A DNA stretch of 6,890 nt from positions 1-6,890 of the forward strand of contig JABIZW010000242.1 of the NCBI GenBank assembly GCA_018666295.1, read 5' to 3'. Made by a program: the position numbers and the translations under genes. The notes beneath the pieces are model-generated. The model saw only the letters and a list, made by a program, of their open reading frames with translations. It did not search any database and had not been told where the DNA came from. This DNA is from Halieaceae bacterium (GTDB lineage Bacteria > Pseudomonadota > Gammaproteobacteria > Pseudomonadales > Halieaceae). Positions 1 through 6,108 of this stretch are shown here, one piece after another. Each line of letters opens with the position of its first letter. Position 1 is the stretch's first letter.

Positions 1-1189
1 GAGCCTCGACCAGTCGGTCATAAATAGCCGCCTTAGGGATGAATCCAATCGCAGCTATAATTGAGGTGATGTTATGACGCTTTCCTGTGTTTTCTCGTCG
101 AACCTTTGCAAGGGCTTGCGAAATTCGCAAGGACTCGGATGCGATCTCCAAGCTATTGATTTTGCTCGGATTTAACATTTCTTGGCTGGTGGAAAGCAGC
201 CGATTTCGGGCGGCCTCATCGCGCAGTGGGGCGGCTAATCGAGCTGGAACGAACCGTTGTCTTCCGCCCGCGGCCTTTAACTGCTCCTCGGTCGCGGATT
301 GAAGAGCAACGCTTGTTCGATTAAACGCGGAGGCGAGTATACGTCCAGACAGCGCGTCAAGCGCATGCGCATTGATCCAGGCGCCGCTGTGGATCAGATC
401 TTTTGCTTGGTGTTGTGGTGTGCCCTGTGGCTGAGGGACGGCTGTAAGGGGACTCCCTTGGGGTGGTGCCGCTTGCTCGCGCTCAGCGGACGCGGTGTCA
501 CTTCTAGAGTGCAGTTGAACCAATATCTGCGACCCCGTCCTCTTCAGCTCGCCTTCGATGTCTGGCAAGAGTTCATGCGAGGCTAAGTGAGCGTTGAGGT
601 CGACGTAGATTCTCGCAAGCTCCGGCAAAAGCTTTCTTACAAATGCGCTGTCAGCGTCGACTAAGAAGGTCCGAGGGAAATCAATGTCCTTAAGTGATTG
701 CCGGTAAGCACTGCATAACGTTCTCGGACTGACAGGGAGCTCAAGTTGCTTCGGGTCACACTCGAGGCGCGCGGCCAAGCGAAAAATCATACTCTCGAGC
801 TCAAGCCAGTAACGCTCGGTCCCAGCACGTACAATTTTTTCGATGGCGAGGGTGTCCTCAAACTCCTCGAGTGGCACAAGCGCCAAGCGGACAGGCGCGT
901 CACTTTCCGTACGTGTGGCCACCGAGTTTTGTGATATCCCGCAGCTCCGAAATGCATCGGACACCGAACACGTTATTTGGTGCACTACCGGCTTGATGGA
1001 CCCTTGCAACGTGACAAAGGCGGAATAGCAATGGTCCTGATTTTTCTGATCGAGTCGGGAACTGGTGGAGAGGGAAAACAGGTAGTCTGCGGTCTCTTCT
1101 AAAATCAATGACAGACACGGTGTCAAACGCTCAACCGCAAGGGTTTCCAGCGAGGCAATGACTTGATCTCTATCAGTCGATTCGTTCAC
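1..1189 (-). CDS. DUF1631-family protein, N-terminal part (runs off left edge)
   Basis: An uninterrupted minus-strand frame of 396 codons starts at a GTG (1189-1187) and leaves the window without a stop, so the C-terminus is missing. An in-frame TGA at 1204-1202 limits the start; GGGTAAAGAG just upstream is a weak ribosome site. I assign DUF1631 by resemblance: a helical N-terminus (residues 8-80), then LALVPLEEFEDTLAIEKIV (103-120), then a helical block with RLAARLECDP (137-146) and LPVSPRTLCSAY (151-162), and ARIYVDLNAHL...LLPDI (192-211). A linker rich in Gln, Pro and Ala spans about 228-262, followed by more predicted helix. No signal peptide or membrane segment is visible. As I recall, the family is about 700 residues or longer, so roughly half is here. 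I know of no established function; any enzymatic label on such proteins should be doubted. It diverges from ung. Family assignment is from memory of the pattern, fairly confident. Confidence 0.8.
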   Translation of the reverse strand, partial: MNESTDRDQVIASLETLAVERLTPCLSLILEETADYLFSLSTSSRLDQKNQDHCYSAFVTLQGSIKPVVHQITCSVSDAFRSCGISQNSVATRTESDAPVRLALVPLEEFEDTLAIEKIVRAGTERYWLELESMIFRLAARLECDPKQLELPVSPRTLCSAYRQSLKDIDFPRTFLVDADSAFVRKLLPELARIYVDLNAHLASHELLPDIEGELKRTGSQILVQLHSRSDTASAEREQAAPPQGSPLTAVPQPQGTPQHQAKDLIHSGAWINAHALDALSGRILASAFNRTSVALQSATEEQLKAAGGRQRFVPARLAAPLRDEAARNRLLSTSQEMLNPSKINSLEIASESLRISQALAKVRRENTGKRHNITSIIAAIGFIPKAAIYDRLVEA

Positions 1190-1262
1190 GCTCTTTACCC
1201 GTCAAGCACACGATATAGCCGTGAGTGTTACAGTTGCGGCTCCCCACATCAAGCCGCGCTTC

Positions 1263-1266
1263 GAGG
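1263..1266 (+). promoter_or_regulatory. Ribosome binding site that sets the ung start
   Basis: GAGG (followed by TG) lies 6 bases before the TTG at 1273. It is the reason for choosing that TTG over the upstream in-frame GTG at 1225: from this TTG the protein begins MSVKLTEL and has 229 residues, the same length as E. coli Ung. Confidence 0.6.
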
Positions 1267-1272
1267 TGCTCA

Positions 1273-1962
1273 TTGAGTGTAAAGCTGACCGAGTTATGTC
1301 CTTTGGCATGGAGATCATCGCTTATGGGTGTTCTTGTGGGTACCACAGGGCAGACGATCGAGAGACGGTTGTTGGAAGAGACGCGCGCAGGTCATACGTA
1401 CTATCCAGAACCACACCGAATCTTTGCGAGTTTGCATGATCTGGCGCCCGGATCGGTGCGCGTGGTGATTTTGGGTCAAGATCCTTACCACGGCCCAGGG
1501 CAAGCCACCGGTAAAGCCTTCGAGGTTCAAAGGGGCCAGTCCTCGCCACCCTCGTTGCGCAACATCAAAGCGTTGTTAGCGCGCGATATGGGCCACCTTC
1601 CCGCTGAGAATTTCAATATTGGTCATTGGTCAAAACAGGGGGTATTGCTCTTAAATACTGTTTTAACCGTTCGCGACGGAGAACCGGAATCACACCAGTC
1701 TTTTGGGTGGCAGAGCATCACAGATCAAATCATTGAAGTGGTGGTGCGGGACGTCTCGCCAACGGTGTTTTTGCTTTGGGGCGGGCATGCGCAAAAAAAG
1801 GAAAGCCTGATTAGCGGGCCGCAAAATTTAGTCTTAAAAGCCCCTCACCCCTCGCCACTCAGCGCGTACAGAGGATTCTTCGAGTGCCGACACTTCAGTC
1901 GCGCTAATCAGTGGCTAACCACCCATGGTGTCCCGGAGATTCAATGGGGCTCAGTCGAGTGA
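1273..1962 (+). CDS. ung: Uracil-DNA glycosylase, family 1
   Basis: Cytoplasmic base-excision repair enzyme that cuts uracil from DNA. From the TTG start it has 229 residues. The water-activating loop GQDPYHGPGQ carries the catalytic Asp70 (E. coli Asp64). Phe83 matches the uracil-stacking Phe77; LLLNTVLTVR gives Asn128 (uracil recognition, E. coli Asn123); HPSPLSAYR gives His192 and the wedge Leu196 (E. coli His187 and Leu191). Trp13 to the Tyr-Pro before the first catalytic motif spans 33 residues, as in E. coli, so the N-terminus is colinear. Oddities: the conserved Pro-Tyr of the N-terminal segment is missing, the usual AHGLAFSV after the catalytic loop reads ATGKAFEV, and the normal KEL-type segment after PPSL.N reads IKALL. 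All catalytic residues are present, so it should be active. It diverges from the DUF1631 gene and converges on ygfZ with a 3-bp gap. Identity is certain; the TTG start is likely. Confidence 0.95.
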   Translation: MSVKLTELCPLAWRSSLMGVLVGTTGQTIERRLLEETRAGHTYYPEPHRIFASLHDLAPGSVRVVILGQDPYHGPGQATGKAFEVQRGQSSPPSLRNIKALLARDMGHLPAENFNIGHWSKQGVLLLNTVLTVRDGEPESHQSFGWQSITDQIIEVVVRDVSPTVFLLWGGHAQKKESLISGPQNLVLKAPHPSPLSAYRGFFECRHFSRANQWLTTHGVPEIQWGSVE

Positions 1963-1965
1963 GTA

Positions 1966-2760
1966 TTAAGGCTGCAAAGCGTGTATTAAAACGCCCACAT
2001 CGTTCACCTGCAGTGAGCGCTCTCTGGCATCAACGACGACCTCAGATAAACCTAACCAACCCGTATCTGTTTGAGTCACCTCCACGATAGAACCGACCGC
2101 TTTTGACGTGTCGGCATCGACGACTTTGTCATTAACTGAGGGTGTGATCGACCCCGGTATTGAGATGATCGATAGTCTTCGCTTGGGGGAGCCACGATAG
2201 TGTAATCGAGCGATAATCTCCTGGCCGGTATAGCAGCCTTTGTCGAAGTCAATAATGCCTTGAAGATCGTAGTTCAAATCTTGTGGTAAAAATTGGTGCA
2301 TCGTGGCCTCACAAATTCTTGCCTCGCCCCGCAAGAGCCGCTGGTATCGCCATGCATCTTGGGTGATCACATGATCGGGTGCGCACGTGTTGTCGCACCA
2401 AACTTCGTAAAGTGAAGGGCTGCGTGGCACGACGATCAAGTCATCGCTTCCAATCGGTGGGGAGGAGTGTGAGCACCCCCAACAGTTCCACGGCAATAGC
2501 GTTAAGGTCGTTTTTGAAAACATCAGGTACTTGCCAAGATGCGTTTGGAGTGACAGGGCGACGCCCGCGTTAGTTCGCAGTAGAGCACGATCGTCCGAAG
2601 TCATAACGGCAGTGAAATCTGCAATAACACGACCCTTTAGATCGCAGAATGCGCCATCAATGGCTACATTGAGCGACAGTGTTTGAAAGTTCTTAGTCGT
2701 TTGCCCTTGCAAGACCGATCGCACATCGGGGCCTGAAAATTCTAAAACAGCGTCACTCAC
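1966..2760 (-). CDS. ygfZ: YgfZ/GcvT-like folate-binding protein
   Basis: YgfZ is a cytoplasmic tetrahydrofolate-binding relative of GcvT that supports synthesis or repair of certain iron-sulfur enzymes. The family signature is complete: KGCYTGQEIIAR followed by HYRG, with Lys174 and Cys176 (E. coli Lys226 and Cys228). The N-terminal part has FSGPDVRSVLQGQTT (8-22) and CDLKGRVIADF (39-49), and KYLMFSK follows near residue 77. I chose the GTG at 2760 because AGGG lies 8 bases upstream and the protein then starts just before the conserved LEFSGPD. An ATG at 2841 is in frame but would overlap the divergent sdhE start and add 27 residues with no family resemblance. At 264 residues it is shorter than E. 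coli YgfZ (326), mostly in the middle. That middle carries CWGC (Cys93, Cys96) and CDNTC (Cys122, Cys126), which I do not recall from the family. Divergence from sdhE is as in E. coli. Confidence 0.93.
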   Translation of the reverse strand: MSDAVLEFSGPDVRSVLQGQTTKNFQTLSLNVAIDGAFCDLKGRVIADFTAVMTSDDRALLRTNAGVALSLQTHLGKYLMFSKTTLTLLPWNCWGCSHSSPPIGSDDLIVVPRSPSLYEVWCDNTCAPDHVITQDAWRYQRLLRGEARICEATMHQFLPQDLNYDLQGIIDFDKGCYTGQEIIARLHYRGSPKRRLSIISIPGSITPSVNDKVVDADTSKAVGSIVEVTQTDTGWLGLSEVVVDARERSLQVNDVGVLIHALQP

Positions 2761-2768
2761 GATTTTTA

Positions 2769-2772
2769 CCCT
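2769..2772 (-). promoter_or_regulatory. Ribosome binding site that sets the ygfZ start
   Basis: On the minus strand AGGG, preceded by an A run, lies 8 bases before the GTG at 2760. This supports the shorter ygfZ product over the ATG at 2841. Confidence 0.5.
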
Positions 2773-2792
2773 TTTTAAAAAATGCCGCTCGA

Positions 2793-2812
2793 ACCTCAAT
2801 GAGCTTTGAGGT
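2793..2812. repeat. Inverted repeat between ygfZ and sdhE
   Basis: ACCTCAA (2793-2799) and TTGAGGT (2806-2812) form perfect 7-base arms around a 6-base centre. The repeat ends 11 bases before the sdhE ATG, and its right arm contains the only Shine-Dalgarno-like GAGG (2808-2811) of sdhE. It could be an operator for the divergent pair or a hairpin covering the sdhE ribosome site. The sequence alone cannot decide, and chance is possible. Confidence 0.45.
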
Positions 2813-2823
2813 ACTGTGCCGGC

Positions 2824-3081
2824 ATGAATGACACTGACCATAACAGAATGCGCTGGGCAAGTCGGCGCGGACTACTTGAGCTCGATCTGTTTCTGGCCGA
2901 TTTTGTTGCTTATCAATACCCGTCTTTGGATGCGGAGCTCAAATCCTTGTATCGCGAGCTTATGACATCGGCTGATCAAGACATTTTTGAGTGGCTCATG
3001 GGTCGTGCTGAGCCTGATGAAAGCCTGGCGCCGATTGTTTCAGCCATTCAGGCTTACAAACGTCAGCCGCCGCAGCCTTAA
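2824..3081 (+). CDS. sdhE: FAD assembly factor SdhE (succinate dehydrogenase)
   Basis: Small cytoplasmic protein that promotes covalent attachment of FAD to the flavoprotein subunit of succinate dehydrogenase (and fumarate reductase in E. coli). With the ATG at 2824 it has 85 residues (E. coli 88), and the key motif falls on the same numbers: Trp11, then RRGLLELD with Arg15, Gly16 and Glu19, the RGxxE motif needed for flavinylation. DIFEWLMG later matches the conserved acidic-aromatic WLM segment of the family. A TTG at 2806 is in frame, but using it would shift the motif by six residues and leave no ribosome site. The best ribosome site for the ATG is GAGG at 2808-2811, 12 bases away, so initiation may be weak. 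It diverges from ygfZ as in E. coli; ygfX (cptA), the partner gene in E. coli, is absent. It converges on nadB with 3 bp between stops. Confidence 0.95.
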   Translation: MNDTDHNRMRWASRRGLLELDLFLADFVAYQYPSLDAELKSLYRELMTSADQDIFEWLMGRAEPDESLAPIVSAIQAYKRQPPQP

Positions 3082-3084
3082 GGA

Positions 3085-4716
3085 TTAGCCATCAGTCGTG
3101 TGGTAGCCAGGCAGTCCGGCGTGAGTGGTGAGACCGTTGTGAGGGATCAAAACAGTGTTTTCGCCTTTGGCTAACAGGTGCGGATAGTCACTGTTGAAGT
3201 GCAAGCCACGTGACTCCTTTCTGCGCTGCGCACAGTCAACCATTAACTTAGCCACCAACGTCAGGTTCCTCAGCTCCAAGAGCTCTTTCGTGATCGTGAA
3301 GCTGGCGTAGTAGTCATCGACTTCTTGCTCAAGCACTGAGATGTGGTTTGCAGCTCGTTTGAGCCGTCGGTTGGTTCTGACGATCCCGACATAGTCCCAC
3401 ATGAGACGACGAAGGGCGTGCCAGCTATGCTGGATAACCACCGCCTCATCCGATACTCGGACTCGGCTATCGTCCCATTGGGGCAGGGCGCTAGAGGTGT
3501 TCGACGGAATATGTTTTGCGATGTGCTCAGAGGCACTTTTGGCGTAGACGAAGCATTCGAGGAGCGAGTTGCTTGCCATTCGATTTGCGCCATGTAGGCC
3601 GGTACACGCGGTCTCACCAATGACGTAGAGACCAGCGAGGTCCGTTGCACCAAATTGGTCGACAATGACACCACCGCAGGTGTAATGCGCAGCTGGCACC
3701 ACCGGTATTCGCTCGCTCGCCATCTCGATTCCCAAGCCCTGACAACGCGCTTGAACCGTTGGGAAGTGCTCTTGAATTTGCTCAGCTGATTTGTGCGTCA
3801 TATCGAGGTAGACGCAGTCCAGGCCCAATCGTTTCATCTCGTAGTCGATCGCTCTTGCGACGACATCGCGAGGGGCCAGCTCCGCCCGCCTGTCAAATCG
3901 CGGCATGAATCGTTCACCATTGGGCAAGTGCAGAGTGGCCCCCTCACCCCGCAGGGCTTCGGTGAGCAAAAACGTGCGGTTAGTCGGATTGTACAAGCAG
4001 GTTGGGTGGAACTGATTGAACTCTAAGTTTGCGACACGACAGCCTGCCCGCCAAGCGAGTGCGATGCCGTCACCCGTAGCGCCATCTGGGTTGCTGGTAT
4101 AGCGGTAGACTTTACTTGCACCACCCGTGGCAAGCGCCACGGTCCTTGCGCTGATCGTCTCTACCGTGCCCGTACTGGTGTTCAGGACATAGGCGCCTTT
4201 AACGGCGTCGCGAGTGGTGATTAAGTCGACGACGCACCGATCGGTCAGGATTTGAACGTTATCGCGCTGACGGATCTGAGCATTCAGGGCTTTGGAGATG
4301 GCACTGCCGGTTTGATCCGCCGAGTGGAGAATCCGACGAATGGAGTGACCGCCTTCCATCGTCAGATGGAACTCTCGAAATTCATCGTCGGGTTGGTCGT
4401 TTCTCAAATCAAAGTCGACGCCCTGATCGATCAGCCAGTTGACCACTTCCTTGCTTCGCTCGACCGTGAATCGAACGGCGTCCTCATGGCAAAGTCCGGC
4501 GCCCGCGCTGAGCGTGTCCTCAACGTGTGCCTCCACGGTGTCTCGTTCGTGCAAAACCGCGGCCATGCCCCCTTGCGCCCACGAGGTCGAACCAGAATTC
4601 AGGTCTGCCTTGGAGAGCAATCCGATTGATAGCGTTGCAGGCAGCTGAAGCGCCAGGCTTAGACCTGCGGCGCCGCTGCCGACGATGAGAACGTCAAAAT
4701 GTTTATCTAGCACCAT
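3085..4716 (-). CDS. nadB: L-aspartate oxidase
   Basis: FAD-dependent cytoplasmic enzyme that oxidises L-aspartate to iminoaspartate, which NadA condenses with dihydroxyacetone phosphate to quinolinate in de novo NAD synthesis. It has 543 residues (E. coli 540). The N-terminal dinucleotide-binding GSGAAG is at 13-18 and STSWAQGG at 43-50. Substrate-side residues line up with E. coli: Glu121 in MEGGHS, His237 in FHPT (His244), Arg283 in ELAPRDVVARA (Arg290) and His344 in AAHYTCGG (His351). The second FAD segment is GANRMASNSLLECFV (376-390), followed by a helical C-terminal domain. Ser43 sits where succinate dehydrogenase carries its flavin-linked His, as expected for non-covalent FAD. Start: GGAG lies 3 bases before the ATG at 4716 but 6 bases before a GTG at 4713, so initiation at the second codon is possible. 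It diverges from rpoE, an order also known in Pseudomonas. Confidence 0.97.
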   Translation of the reverse strand: MVLDKHFDVLIVGSGAAGLSLALQLPATLSIGLLSKADLNSGSTSWAQGGMAAVLHERDTVEAHVEDTLSAGAGLCHEDAVRFTVERSKEVVNWLIDQGVDFDLRNDQPDDEFREFHLTMEGGHSIRRILHSADQTGSAISKALNAQIRQRDNVQILTDRCVVDLITTRDAVKGAYVLNTSTGTVETISARTVALATGGASKVYRYTSNPDGATGDGIALAWRAGCRVANLEFNQFHPTCLYNPTNRTFLLTEALRGEGATLHLPNGERFMPRFDRRAELAPRDVVARAIDYEMKRLGLDCVYLDMTHKSAEQIQEHFPTVQARCQGLGIEMASERIPVVPAAHYTCGGVIVDQFGATDLAGLYVIGETACTGLHGANRMASNSLLECFVYAKSASEHIAKHIPSNTSSALPQWDDSRVRVSDEAVVIQHSWHALRRLMWDYVGIVRTNRRLKRAANHISVLEQEVDDYYASFTITKELLELRNLTLVAKLMVDCAQRRKESRGLHFNSDYPHLLAKGENTVLIPHNGLTTHAGLPGYHTTDG

Positions 4717-4748
4717 GGACTCCGTGTTGCAGCTGCGGCACTCTGGCC

Positions 4749-4778
4749 TTTATGGCTGCGAGCTTTGCATTGTGACAA
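4749..4778 (-). promoter_or_regulatory. Possible housekeeping promoter of nadB
   Basis: On the minus strand TTGTCA (4778-4773, five of six to the -35 consensus) is followed after 18 bases by CATAAA (4754-4749, four of six to the -10). Transcription would start near 4742, about 25 bases before the nadB ATG. It is the best match in this intergenic region but modest, and it lies beside, not over, the sigma-E-type promoter of rpoE. Confidence 0.35.
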
Positions 4779-4784
4779 ATAATT

Positions 4785-4813
4785 GGAACTTTTCGAATCA
4801 AGTAGCGTCTTAA
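4785..4813 (+). promoter_or_regulatory. Sigma-E (AlgU)-type promoter of the rpoE operon
   Basis: GGAACTT (4785-4791) followed after exactly 16 bases by TCTTAA (4808-4813) matches the RpoE/AlgU promoter pattern of GAACTT and TCTGA/TCAAA-like elements. The start of transcription is expected near 4819, giving a leader of about 57 bases before the rpoE GTG. This implies positive autoregulation, as in E. coli and Pseudomonas aeruginosa. I found no second match of this quality in the window. Confidence 0.8.
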
Positions 4814-4876
4814 ACAACTGAAAACAGATTGGGCACAAGTGGTCGATGTCGGATCTGCTAGGCGGGAAGCGGTACA

Positions 4877-5461
4877 GTGGCACTCAGCGACGGAGATGAC
4901 AAGCTTGTAAAGCGTGCTAAAAAGGGCGACTCGCGGGCGTTTGATCTCTTGGTTTTGAAGTATCAGGGGAGGGTTGCGCAACTGGTGTCACGCTACGTGA
5001 GTAATGCGGCAGAAGTCGAGGACGTGACTCAGGAGGCTTTTATCAAAGCCTACAGGGCGCTGCCTAAATTTCGAGGTGATAGTGCGTTTTACACCTGGTT
5101 GTATCGTATTGCGGCAAATGCAGCTAAGAATCACCTGGTTGCCCTTAGCCGTCGGCCGACGACAGATTTGGCGCTTGACGACTCGGAGTCCTATGAAGTG
5201 CCGGGCCGGTTGAAGGATAACGAATCGCCGGATGAGGTGATCATGGGGCAACAACTGGAGGCGGTAATCTCTCAAGCGATTGACGCCTTGCCGCTGGAGT
5301 TAAAAGCGGCGTTAACGCTCAGAGAATTTGAGGGTCTCAGCTACGACGAGATCGCTGAAGTTTTAGAGTGTCCAATTGGGACTGTCAGGTCTCGAATTTT
5401 TCGGGCAAGAGAGGCCATTGATCAGAAAGTGGCATCGCAGATGCAAGGAGAGCTGGGTTGA
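4877..5461 (+). CDS. rpoE: RNA polymerase sigma-E factor (RpoE/AlgU)
   Basis: Extracytoplasmic-function sigma factor that directs RNA polymerase to envelope-stress promoters; called AlgU or AlgT in Pseudomonas. It has 194 residues (E. coli 191). Region 2 spans about 10-92 with the near-invariant run EAFIKAYRAL, then FRGDSAFYTWLYRIA (65-79). Region 4 spans about 125-182, with the helix-turn-helix LSYDEIAEVLECPIGTVRSR (154-173) followed by IFRAREAID. The GTG start puts LVKRAKKGD at the same distance from the N-terminus as LVERVQKGD in E. coli, so it is probably right; GGGAAG 7 bases upstream is an imperfect ribosome site. First gene of rpoE-rseA-rseB, behind its own sigma-E-type promoter. Its stop codon overlaps the rseA start. 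Confidence 0.97.
   Translation: MALSDGDDKLVKRAKKGDSRAFDLLVLKYQGRVAQLVSRYVSNAAEVEDVTQEAFIKAYRALPKFRGDSAFYTWLYRIAANAAKNHLVALSRRPTTDLALDDSESYEVPGRLKDNESPDEVIMGQQLEAVISQAIDALPLELKAALTLREFEGLSYDEIAEVLECPIGTVRSRIFRAREAIDQKVASQMQGELG
5445..5450 (+). promoter_or_regulatory. Ribosome binding site of rseA inside rpoE
   Basis: AAGGAG lies 7 bases before the TTG at 5458, a near-perfect Shine-Dalgarno site within the last codons of rpoE. It is the main support for this TTG as the rseA start and suggests that a strong ribosome site offsets a weak start codon. Confidence 0.75.
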
Positions 5462-6093
5462 GCGAACGCGACGATGTGAAAAAAGGGGCAGAGCAGTCTG
5501 TAGTGGCTCGGGAGAGTTTGTCTGCCTTGATGGACGACGAAGCCAATGATCTTGACTTAGCGAGATCACTGCGAGGCGTTGACGAGTCGGATGCGCTGAG
5601 GCGGTATTGGGCGCGTCAGCAGTTGTATCGCAGTTCAATGTTGGGCACTTCACTGCCTCACGGCGCGATTGACGTGAGTGCGTCAGTTCGTGAAGCGATC
5701 GTGTCCGAAAAGCGGGCGTATGCAAATCCTTTAGTGTCGATGGCGGTCGCCGCCTCGGTCACCGTTGCTGTGGTTCTGGGTGGGCAGCAGGCCTTACTGC
5801 TAGAAAGTCAGCCGGGCAACGCCATTACAGCGCCTGGTGAGGTGGTTCAGATTCCCGGCTCCGGTGCGGTTCAAGCCAGTTTTGCCGAGTCATCGTTGCC
5901 GCAAGCAAGGATCATTCAAACCACCCCGGTCACTGAGGGCGGGCCTAAGGATGTTTACCTCAATAGGACCGCTTATAATCGATTGGCTAACGAGCGATTT
6001 GAGTCGCTGTCAAGACTTCACAATTCAACAGCAACCGCGGCCTCAATAACGCCGTTTGTTTCGCGCTCGACAGATCCGCGAACGACCCCTTAA
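5458..6093 (+). CDS. rseA: Sigma-E anti-sigma factor RseA (MucA)
   Basis: Single-pass inner-membrane anti-sigma factor that holds RpoE inactive until DegS- and RseP-type proteases degrade it. It has 211 residues (E. coli RseA 216, P. aeruginosa MucA 194). The cytoplasmic RpoE-binding domain includes ESLSALMDDEANDLDLARSL (19-38) and RRYWARQQLYRSSML (48-62). One membrane segment lies at about 91-114 (PLVSMAVAASVTVAVVLGG), followed by a Ser/Thr-rich periplasmic tail of about 95 residues with VYLNRTAYNRLANERF (166-181) as its most structured-looking part. The TTG start shares TTGA with the rpoE stop, a 4-base overlap that suggests translational coupling. Only the N-terminal domain and membrane segment are clearly family-like; the tail is weakly conserved, as usual. 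I see no frameshift or early stop of the kind found in mucoid mucA mutants. Confidence 0.95.
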   Translation: MSERDDVKKGAEQSVVARESLSALMDDEANDLDLARSLRGVDESDALRRYWARQQLYRSSMLGTSLPHGAIDVSASVREAIVSEKRAYANPLVSMAVAASVTVAVVLGGQQALLLESQPGNAITAPGEVVQIPGSGAVQASFAESSLPQARIIQTTPVTEGGPKDVYLNRTAYNRLANERFESLSRLHNSTATAASITPFVSRSTDPRTTP

Positions 6094-6099
6094 AACAAC

Positions 6100-6103
6100 G
6101 AGG
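6100..6103 (+). promoter_or_regulatory. Ribosome binding site that sets the rseB start
   Basis: GAGG lies 5 bases before the TTG at 6109. The only other candidate, the GTG at 6103, overlaps this GAGG and has no ribosome site of its own at a usable distance. Confidence 0.5.
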
Positions 6104-6108
6104 TGGCT

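Noticed and set aside
87..1028. Several short plus-strand open frames over the left 1 kb
   Set aside because: They lie opposite the long DUF1631 frame, have no family resemblance, no consistent ribosome sites and no continuity with each other.
1225..1272. Upstream GTG start that would add 16 residues to Ung
   Set aside because: The added residues have no Ung resemblance. The TTG at 1273 has GAGG six bases upstream and gives the E. coli length.
2676..2699. GAACTT on the minus strand inside ygfZ as a second sigma-E promoter
   Set aside because: No TCTGA- or TCAAA-like element follows at 15-17 bases, and it lies deep in coding sequence.
2761..2841. ATG at 2841 as the ygfZ start
   Set aside because: It would overlap the sdhE coding start on the other strand, adds 27 unconserved residues, and the GTG at 2760 has a ribosome site at proper distance.
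3076..3083. Palindrome CCTTAAGG across the sdhE stop
   Set aside because: Eight bases with no loop or U-run; too short to be a terminator and expected by chance.
3793..4629. Plus-strand open frames opposite nadB, up to 125 codons
   Set aside because: nadB is a full-length, well-conserved gene on the other strand. These are antisense shadows with no recognisable domain.
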